This document shows, one piece after another, positions 57,381-64,000 of a DNA stretch of 64,000 nt; positions within the stretch are counted from its first letter, which is position 1, and each line of letters begins with the position of its first letter. A program made the translations under genes and the position numbers. The notes below the pieces were generated by a model, which was not told the origin of the DNA, did not search any database, and saw only the letters and a program-made list of their open reading frames with translations. Source of the DNA: Actinomycetota bacterium (GTDB lineage Bacteria; Actinomycetota; Acidimicrobiia; Acidimicrobiales; CADCSY01); contig SIRW01000097.1 of assembly GCA_004366205.1 (NCBI GenBank), positions 1-64,000 on the forward strand. The letters are read 5' to 3'.

Positions 57381-60300
57381 GTGCGACGCGGACGCCGCCC
57401 GGTCCCGCCGATCAGCTACCCGCCCGAGCTGCCGGTCAGCGCGCGGCGCGACGAGCTGCTGGCGGCGATCAGCGACCACCAGGTCGTCGTCGTGGCGGGC
57501 GAGACGGGCTCGGGCAAGAGCACCCAGCTGCCCAAGCTCTGCCTCGAGGCCGGTCGCGGCACGAACGGCATGATCGGCCACACCCAGCCGCGCCGGCTGG
57601 CCGCCCGGGCGGTCGCCGAGCGGGTCGCCGAGGAGCTGGGCACACCGCTCGGCGCCACCGTCGGCTACACGGTGCGGTTCACCGACCGGGTCGGCGAGGA
57701 CACGCTCGTACAGGTCATGACCGACGGCATCCTGCTGAACGAGATCCAGCGGGACCGCGAGCTTCGCCGCTACGACACGATCATCGTCGACGAGGCCCAC
57801 GAGCGGAGCCTCAACATCGACTTCATCCTCGGCTACCTCCGCCAGCTGCTGCCACGCCGGCCCGACCTGAAGGTGATCGTCACGTCGGCGACGATCGACA
57901 CCGAGCGCTTCTCCCGTCACTTCGGCGGCGCCCCCGTCGTCGAGGTGTCCGGGCGCACGTACCCCGTCGAGGTGCGCTACCGGCCGGTCGTCGACGGCAC
58001 GAACGACCGCGACCAGACCGACGCCGTGTGCGACGCCGTGCAGGAGCTGTGCCGGGAGGGGCCCGGCGACATCCTCGTGTTCCTGAGCGGCGAACGGGAG
58101 ATCCGGGAGACGGCCGACGCCCTGCGGCGCATGCAGCTGCCCGGCACCGAGCTGCTCCCGCTGTACGCGCGCCTGCCGGCCGCCGACCAGCACCGGGTGT
58201 TCGCACCCCACCGGGGCCGGCGCATCGTGCTGGCGACCAACGTGGCCGAGACGTCGATCACCGTGCCCGGCATCCGCTACGTGGTCGACCCGGGCACCGC
58301 CCGCATCTCCCGCTACAGCCGGCGCACCAAGGTGCAGCGCCTGCCGATCGAGGCGATCTCCCGGGCATCCGCCGACCAGCGGGCCGGGCGCTGCGGGCGG
58401 GTGGCGCCCGGTGTCTGCACCCGCCTCTACAGCGAGGAGGACTACCTCGGGCGCCCCGAGTTCACCGAGCCCGAGATCCTGCGCACGAACCTCGCGTCGG
58501 TCATCCTGCAGATGGCGGCCATCGGCCTGGGCGACGTGGCCGCCTTCCCGTTCGTCGACCCGCCCGACGCCCGCAACATCCGCGACGGCGTCGCCCTCCT
58601 CACCGAGCTCGGCGCCCTCGACCCCACCGCCCGGGACGGCCGCCCGCGGCTCACCCCGCTCGGCCGGCGCCTGGCCCGGCTGCCGCTCGACCCCCGGCTC
58701 GGGCGCATGGTGCTCGAGGCGGACCGCCTCGGCTGCGTGCGCGAGGTGCTGGTCGTCACCGCCGCCCTGTCGATCCAGGACCCTCGCGAGCGCCCGGCCG
58801 GCGACCGGGTCGCCGCCGAGGCTCACCACGCCCGCTTCGCCGACCCCGACTCGGACTTCGTGGCGCTCCTCAACCTCTGGGAGTACCTGCAGGACCGTCA
58901 GCGTGAGCTGTCCTCCAACCAGTTCCGCCGCCTGTGCCACGCCGAGCACCTGCACCACCTGCGCGTCCGCGAGTGGCAGGACATCTACCGGCAGCTGCGC
59001 GAGGTCGCCCGCGGGATGGGGTTGCGGATCAACCGCCAGGCCGCCGACCGCGACGCCCTCCACCAGGCGCTGCTCGCCGGCCTGCTGTCCCACGTCGGGC
59101 TGCGCGAGGGCGAGGGGCGCGACTACCTCGGCGCCCGCAACGCCCGCTTCCGCCTGTCGCCCGGCTCCGGCCTCGCCGCCACACCACCCCGGTGGGTGAT
59201 GGCGGCGGAGCTGGTGGAGACCACGCGCCTGTGGGCCCACACGAACGCTCGCATCCGGCCCGAGTGGGCCGAGCGCCTCGGCGGTCACCTGGTGAAGCGC
59301 ACCTACAGCGAGCCCCACTGGGACGCCGGTCGGGGACAGGCGATGGCCCACGAGCGGGTCACGCTCTACGGGGTGCCGCTCGTCGAGCGCCGCCGTGTCG
59401 GCTACGGGCGCATCGACCCGCCGCTCGCCCGCGAGCTGTTCATCCGCCACGCCCTCGTCGAGGGCGACTGGGTGACCCACCACGACTTCGCCGACCGGAA
59501 CCGGGGCCTGATCGGCCACCTGCGCGACCTGGAGGCCCGGGCCCGGCGGGACCTGCTGGTCGACGAGGAGGCCCTCGTCGACTTCTTCGACGAACGGATC
59601 CCCGCCGGTGTCGTGTCGGCCCGGCACTTCGACCGGTGGTGGCGCGACGCCCGCCGCGAGCGCCCGGCGCTGCTCGACTACACCACCGAGGTGCTCGTGC
59701 TGCCCGGCGCCGGGCGGGTCAGCCCCGACGACTTCCCCGACGAGTGGCACCAGGGCGAGCTGACCCTGCCGCTGCGCTACGAGTTCGACCCCACCTCGCC
59801 CACCGACGGTGTCACCGTCGAGATCCCCCTCGGCGTGCTGAACCGGGTGCGGGCCGGCGGGTTCGACTGGCAGATCCCGGGGCGCCGCCACGAGCTGGTG
59901 ACGGCGCTGATCCGCACCCTCCCCAAGGACCTCCGGCGGTCGCTCGCCCCCGCCCCGGACCACGCCCGGGCCTTCCTCGACCGGGCGGGGCCCGGCGACG
60001 GTCCGCTGGTCCCGACCATGGCCCGCGTCCTCTCGAACCTCACCGGCGCACCCGTGCCGGCCGGGGCGTTCCGTCCCGACCGCCTGCCCGGCCACCTGCG
60101 GGTCCACTTCAGGGTCATCGGCGAGGACGGCACGGTGCTCGGCGAGGGCGACGACCCAGATGCCCTCAAGGTCGCACTCGGCGCCCACGTGCAGGCCGTG
60201 CTGGCGGAGGCCGCGGCCGGCATCGAGCACCCGGGCGCCACGGCGTGGGCGTTCGGTACGATCCCGTCGGTCGTCACCGTCGACCGCGACGGCGTGACGC

Positions 60301-61091
60301 TCACCGGCTACCCGGCACTCGTGGACGAGGGCGACCGGGTGGCGGTTCGGGTGCTCCCCGACGAGGAGGCCCAGCACCGGTCGATGTGGGCGGGCACGCG
60401 GCGCCTCTTGCTGCTCACCGTCCCGTCGGTGCGCCGGGTGCTGCGCGACCGGCTCACGACCCGCACCAAGCTCGGCCTCGCCCACGCCCCCCACGCCGGC
60501 TACGCCGAGCTGCTCGACGACTGCGTCGGCGCCGCCGCCGACCAGCTGCTGGCCGCCCATGGCGGGCCGGTCCGCGACGCGGAGTCGTTCGAGCGCCTGC
60601 GGGCGGCCGTGGCCGCCGAGCTCGGGGACCGGGCCGTCGGGGTCGTCGCTGCCGTCGGCCGCATCCTCGAGCACCGCCGGCGCATCGAGGGGCGCCTCGA
60701 CGCCGTCACCGCCCCGGCGCTGTTGCCCGCCGTCGCCGACGTGCGCGCCCAGCTCGACCGCCTCGTCCACCCCGGGTTCGCGACCGCCACCGGCGCCCGC
60801 CGCCTGCCCGACCTGCTGCGCTACCTGCGGGCGGTCGAGCACCGGCTGGACAAGCTCCCCGGCAACCCCGCACGCGACCGCGAGCGCCAGGAGCAGGTGC
60901 GGCTGCTGGAGCACGAGCTCGACCAGCTGGTGGCGGCGGGCCAGCTGGAGCCGGGTGACGAGCGGCGGCTGCGCCGATTGCTCGACGAGCTGCGGGTGAG
61001 CCTGTTCGCCCAGCACCTCGGCACCGCCGAGCGGGTCAGCGTGGCGCGCCTGGCGAGGGAGCTGCGCGCCGCGGCGTCGAGCGTCGCGTGA
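57381..61091 (+). CDS. hrpA: ATP-dependent RNA helicase HrpA
   Basis: VVVVAGETGSGKSTQLPKLCLEAG, QPRRLAARAVAERVAEE, IVDEAHERSLNIDFILGYL, VTSATIDTERFSRHF, QRAGRCGRVAPGVCTRLYSEEDY. Confidence 0.96.
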   Translation: MRRGRRPVPPISYPPELPVSARRDELLAAISDHQVVVVAGETGSGKSTQLPKLCLEAGRGTNGMIGHTQPRRLAARAVAERVAEELGTPLGATVGYTVRFTDRVGEDTLVQVMTDGILLNEIQRDRELRRYDTIIVDEAHERSLNIDFILGYLRQLLPRRPDLKVIVTSATIDTERFSRHFGGAPVVEVSGRTYPVEVRYRPVVDGTNDRDQTDAVCDAVQELCREGPGDILVFLSGEREIRETADALRRMQLPGTELLPLYARLPAADQHRVFAPHRGRRIVLATNVAETSITVPGIRYVVDPGTARISRYSRRTKVQRLPIEAISRASADQRAGRCGRVAPGVCTRLYSEEDYLGRPEFTEPEILRTNLASVILQMAAIGLGDVAAFPFVDPPDARNIRDGVALLTELGALDPTARDGRPRLTPLGRRLARLPLDPRLGRMVLEADRLGCVREVLVVTAALSIQDPRERPAGDRVAAEAHHARFADPDSDFVALLNLWEYLQDRQRELSSNQFRRLCHAEHLHHLRVREWQDIYRQLREVARGMGLRINRQAADRDALHQALLAGLLSHVGLREGEGRDYLGARNARFRLSPGSGLAATPPRWVMAAELVETTRLWAHTNARIRPEWAERLGGHLVKRTYSEPHWDAGRGQAMAHERVTLYGVPLVERRRVGYGRIDPPLARELFIRHALVEGDWVTHHDFADRNRGLIGHLRDLEARARRDLLVDEEALVDFFDERIPAGVVSARHFDRWWRDARRERPALLDYTTEVLVLPGAGRVSPDDFPDEWHQGELTLPLRYEFDPTSPTDGVTVEIPLGVLNRVRAGGFDWQIPGRRHELVTALIRTLPKDLRRSLAPAPDHARAFLDRAGPGDGPLVPTMARVLSNLTGAPVPAGAFRPDRLPGHLRVHFRVIGEDGTVLGEGDDPDALKVALGAHVQAVLAEAAAGIEHPGATAWAFGTIPSVVTVDRDGVTLTGYPALVDEGDRVAVRVLPDEEAQHRSMWAGTRRLLLLTVPSVRRVLRDRLTTRTKLGLAHAPHAGYAELLDDCVGAAADQLLAAHGGPVRDAESFERLRAAVAAELGDRAVGVVAAVGRILEHRRRIEGRLDAVTAPALLPAVADVRAQLDRLVHPGFATATGARRLPDLLRYLRAVEHRLDKLPGNPARDRERQEQVRLLEHELDQLVAAGQLEPGDERRLRRLLDELRVSLFAQHLGTAERVSVARLARELRAAASSVA

Positions 61092-61140
61092 CCGGGCCCC
61101 GGGGAGGGGAACCGCCCCCGATCGTCGTAGTATCCGGCGG

Positions 61141-63336
61141 GTGGACACGGCGCGGGGTGCCTCCAGCCGCGATGACGCCCGCATCGTCGTCGAGGCGCTC
61201 CACCACCAGCTCACCGGCCTGACCGAGGCGGCACGGGCGATCGCAGGCGCGGCCTCGCTCGACGACCTCCTGCGGGTGGTGACCGAGGCCGCCGTCTCGC
61301 TCGTCGGGACCCATCAGGGCGTGACCACGCGCCTCACGAGGGGCTGGGAGGCGGCGTCGACGTACGTGACGCTGTCGGACAAGTACGCCGAGTACCGCGA
61401 CTACGACGAGGTGCCGAAGGGCCTCGGCGTGCTCAACGTGGTGACGCGCGAGAACCGGTCCCTGCGGCTCACCGCCGAGGAGCTCCGCGCCCACCCCGAG
61501 TACCGCGGCCTGCGCGACGCGCCCGGGCACCCCCCGCTGCCCGACTACCTGGCGGCGCCGCTCATCAGCCGGGACGGCACGAACATCGGGCTCATCCAGC
61601 TCGCCGACAAGGTCGACGGCACGCCCTTCGACGAGGCCGACGAGGCCGTGCTGGTGCAGCTCGCCCACATGGCCAGCGCCGCGCTCGAGCACGTCGAGCT
61701 GGTGGGCCGGCTGGAGCAGACCCTCACCCGGCTCAGCATGGCCTTCGACGCCACCGGCTCGGGCACGTGGGACTGGGACGGCGCCACGGGGGCGGTGTCG
61801 TGGTCGCCGACGCTCGAGCGCATCTACGGCTACGAGCCCGGCACCTTCCCCGGCACGTTCGAGGCCTACGTGGCGGCCGTCCACCCCGACGACCGCGACG
61901 CCGTCGTCGCCCGCATCAGCCGCGCCCGGGAGACCGGCGAGCGCTTCACCTACACCTACCGGATCGTCCGCCCCGACGGCGAGGTGCGCTGGATCGAGGG
62001 CGCCGGCATGTCGGTCTTCGACGTGAACGGCGACTACACGGGCATGACCGGCATGTGCCTCGACGTCACCGAGCGCCGGCTGGCCGAGGAGCGGGAGCGG
62101 CGCCGCCAGCGGGTCGTCGAGACCCTGCACCGGGTCGGCCAGGCCATCACGTCCCGGCTGCGCCTCGACGAGATCGTCCAGCTGGTCACCGACGAGGCCA
62201 CCGAGCTCACCCCCGCCGCGTACGGCGCGTTCTTCTACAACGAGGTCGATGCCAACGGCGAGTCGCTGCTGCTGTACACGATCTCGGGGGCCGAGCTGGC
62301 CGACTTCGAGGGCTTCCCGAACCCCCGGGCAACCGAGATCTTCGCCCCCACGTTCAACGGCGGGCCCACCGTCGTGAGCGACGACGTCACGGCCGATCCC
62401 CGCTTCGGGCGCAACGCCCCGTACCACGGGATGCCGCCCGGGCACCTGCCCGTGCGCAGCTACCTCGCCACGCCCGTCGTGCTGTCCTCGGGCGAGGTCG
62501 TCGGCGGGCTGTTCTTCGGGCACCCCGATCCCGGGCGGTTCAGCGAGGACGACGTGTGGCTGGTCGAGGGCATCGCCAGCTACGCCGCCATCGCCATCGA
62601 CAACGCCCGCCTCTACGAGCAGAGCGCCCGCACCGCGGCGGTGCTCCAGGCCAGCCTGCTCCCGCCGCACCTGCCGCGCATCGACGGGGTCGACCTGGCG
62701 GCGCGCTACGACCCGGGGACCACCAGCGTCGGCGGTGACTTCTACGACGTGTTCCCCCTCGCCAACGACGAGTGGGGCGTGCTCATCGGCGACATGTGCG
62801 GCCAGGGCACCGAGGCGGCGTCGCTCACCGCCCTTGCCCGCCACACCGGCCGGACCGCCGCCGTGCTCGAGGACGACTCGACCGCCGTGCTGGAGCTGCT
62901 CAACCAGGCGCTGCTGGACCACGGCGACCCCGACCGGTTCTGCACGGCGCTGTACGGCAAGCTCTGCGACGGCGGCGACGGCATGGTCCTCGAGCTCGTC
63001 GCCGCCGGCCACCCGGCGCCGCTCGTGCGCCGCGCCGACGGGTCCACCTCGTTCGTGGAGGCGAGCGGCACCCTGCTCGGCGTGCTCGAGGACGCCACGT
63101 TCGTCACCACCGAGGTGCGGCTGCGGCCCGGCGACCTCGTCGTGCTCTACACCGACGGCGTCATCGAGGCCCGCGCCCCCGACGGTGAGCAGTTCGGCGA
63201 GGACCGCCTGGTCCAGGTCGTGGCGGCCGGTGGGGGCGCCGAGCAGGTGGCGTCCGCGATCCAGCAGGCCGTCCTCGACTTCCGGGACACCCGCCGGGCC
63301 GACGACCTCGCCATGCTCGTCATCGCCTGCCGCTGA
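61141..63336 (+). CDS. GAF-PAS-GAF-PP2C (SpoIIE/RsbU-type) serine phosphatase
   Basis: GAF N-terminus, PAS/PAC (GTWDWDGATGAVSWSPTLERIYGYEPGTF...RWIEG), second GAF, SpoIIE: ASLLPPHLPRIDGVDLAARYDPGTTSVGGDFYDVF, GDMCGQGTEAASLTALAR. Confidence 0.93.
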   Translation: MDTARGASSRDDARIVVEALHHQLTGLTEAARAIAGAASLDDLLRVVTEAAVSLVGTHQGVTTRLTRGWEAASTYVTLSDKYAEYRDYDEVPKGLGVLNVVTRENRSLRLTAEELRAHPEYRGLRDAPGHPPLPDYLAAPLISRDGTNIGLIQLADKVDGTPFDEADEAVLVQLAHMASAALEHVELVGRLEQTLTRLSMAFDATGSGTWDWDGATGAVSWSPTLERIYGYEPGTFPGTFEAYVAAVHPDDRDAVVARISRARETGERFTYTYRIVRPDGEVRWIEGAGMSVFDVNGDYTGMTGMCLDVTERRLAEERERRRQRVVETLHRVGQAITSRLRLDEIVQLVTDEATELTPAAYGAFFYNEVDANGESLLLYTISGAELADFEGFPNPRATEIFAPTFNGGPTVVSDDVTADPRFGRNAPYHGMPPGHLPVRSYLATPVVLSSGEVVGGLFFGHPDPGRFSEDDVWLVEGIASYAAIAIDNARLYEQSARTAAVLQASLLPPHLPRIDGVDLAARYDPGTTSVGGDFYDVFPLANDEWGVLIGDMCGQGTEAASLTALARHTGRTAAVLEDDSTAVLELLNQALLDHGDPDRFCTALYGKLCDGGDGMVLELVAAGHPAPLVRRADGSTSFVEASGTLLGVLEDATFVTTEVRLRPGDLVVLYTDGVIEARAPDGEQFGEDRLVQVVAAGGGAEQVASAIQQAVLDFRDTRRADDLAMLVIACR

Positions 63337-63356
63337 CGGGACCGTCCGACGGCAGG

Positions 63357-63386
63357 AGGGGCCCGCCGTCACGCACGCGGGCCCCT
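63357..63386 (+). terminator. Hairpin AGGGGCCCGC-N10-GCGGGCCCCT
   Basis: 10-bp perfect stem 21 nt after the SpoIIE-type phosphatase stop codon. Confidence 0.7.
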
Positions 63387-63392
63387 TCCCGC

Positions 63393-63578
63393 TCAGCCTT
63401 CCTCGCCGTCCTCGGGCGGTACCCGGTTGCAGCCGGCGTCGTCGACGATCGTCTCGCCGGCGATCGTGACGTGCAGGCCGTGGCAGATGGTCAGGCTGGG
63501 CTGGGCCTGGGCGGTGGCGGCGCCGAACGCCAGCAGGCCGAGCGCGGCGATCACCGCACCGGTGAGCCGTCGTCGCAC
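63393..63578 (-). CDS. Small secreted protein (61 aa)
   Basis: MRRRLTGAVIAALGLLAFGAATAQA|QPSLTICHGLHVTIAGETIVDDAGCNRVPPEDGEEG; signal peptide, AAGGAGG upstream of GTG. Confidence 0.75.
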   Translation of the reverse strand: MRRRLTGAVIAALGLLAFGAATAQAQPSLTICHGLHVTIAGETIVDDAGCNRVPPEDGEEG

Positions 63579-63786
63579 GATGGTCCTCCTTGGTCGGGGG
63601 AGCGGAACGTCGCCTACACAACGCCGTGCGGGCGCGCGTCTTGCGGTCGTGTGGGCGAGGATGCAGGGGTGCCGCCGCCGGCCTCGTCCTCGAGGCCCGC
63701 TACGCCACCTGGGACGGCGACGCGTTCGTCGCCGGCGGCGACTACGCCGTCTCCGTCCACCGCCGCCCGGCGGCTACGGTGGCGCG

Positions 63787-64000
63787 GTGAGCGGTCCACG
63801 TCTGCCCGGCGGGGTGGTGCACCGCCTCCCGCGGGACCTGCGCGCCGAGCTGATCGGGAGCCCCACGGCGATGCACGCCTGGCGCGACATCACGCCCCTG
63901 GCCCGCAACGAGTTCATCTGCTGGGTGGAGGACGCCAAGCAGGCGGCGACCCGGGCGCGCCGCATCCGGCGGACCCGGGAGGAGCTGGAGGAGGGCCAGC
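63787..64000 (+). CDS. YdeI/OmpD-associated-family-like protein, N-terminal fragment (runs off window end)
   Basis: DLRAELIGSPTAMHAWRDITPLARNEFICWVEDAKQAATRARRIRRTREELEEGQ. Confidence 0.75.
   Translation, partial: MSGPRLPGGVVHRLPRDLRAELIGSPTAMHAWRDITPLARNEFICWVEDAKQAATRARRIRRTREELEEGQ

Noticed and set aside
57285-61214. 1309-aa minus-strand ORF opposite hrpA, plus similar long antisense ORFs (9134..12136, 39308..41875, 41181..44192, 61036..63621, 2895..5273)
   Set aside because: Low-complexity His/Gly/Ala/Arg/Val-rich translations with no recognisable motifs, lying opposite well-supported genes. This is the expected shadow of very high third-position GC.
63590-63790. 66-aa ORF between the small secreted protein and the YdeI-like gene
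   Set aside because: Contains a plausible stretch (GLVLEARYATWDGDAFVAGGDYAVSVHRR) but no clear start, RBS or family; too weak to call.

Overview
64 kb of very GC-rich chromosomal sequence. Gene content and family matches look actinobacterial, possibly class Acidimicrobiia, but that lineage call is inference only. I support about 52 protein-coding genes (two truncated by the window edges), two tRNA-Ser genes and one SRP (4.5S-type) RNA. I also list several hairpins, two intergenic repeat or motif families and two short tandem repeats. Most of the window is ordinary core or catabolic content: peptidase, typA, xseAB, tadA, dnaX-ybaB-recR, hrpA, glycoside hydrolases GH13/GH3/GH36/GH2, ABC/MFS transporters and acyl-CoA enzymes. 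I see no CRISPR array, prophage, transposase or recognisable defence island. Items most worth a second look: (1) a secreted caspase-like protein sitting inside the tadA/tRNA-Ser/SRP RNA/dnaX locus, flanked by two tRNA-Ser genes; (2) a single-chain ABC exporter with one degenerate and one canonical ATP site; (3) a Tat-signal phosphodiesterase with a C-terminal LPATG sorting-like signal; (4) a divergent crotonyl-CoA carboxylase/reductase-like protein next to methylmalonyl-CoA epimerase; (5) a DUF3524/tRNA-queuosine mannosyltransferase-like glycosyltransferase; (6) a 43-aa CsbD-like microprotein absent from the ORF track; (7) two recurrent intergenic elements. The long antisense ORFs in the track are mostly GC-bias shadows. 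All product calls are from reading translated sequence; no database search was run.
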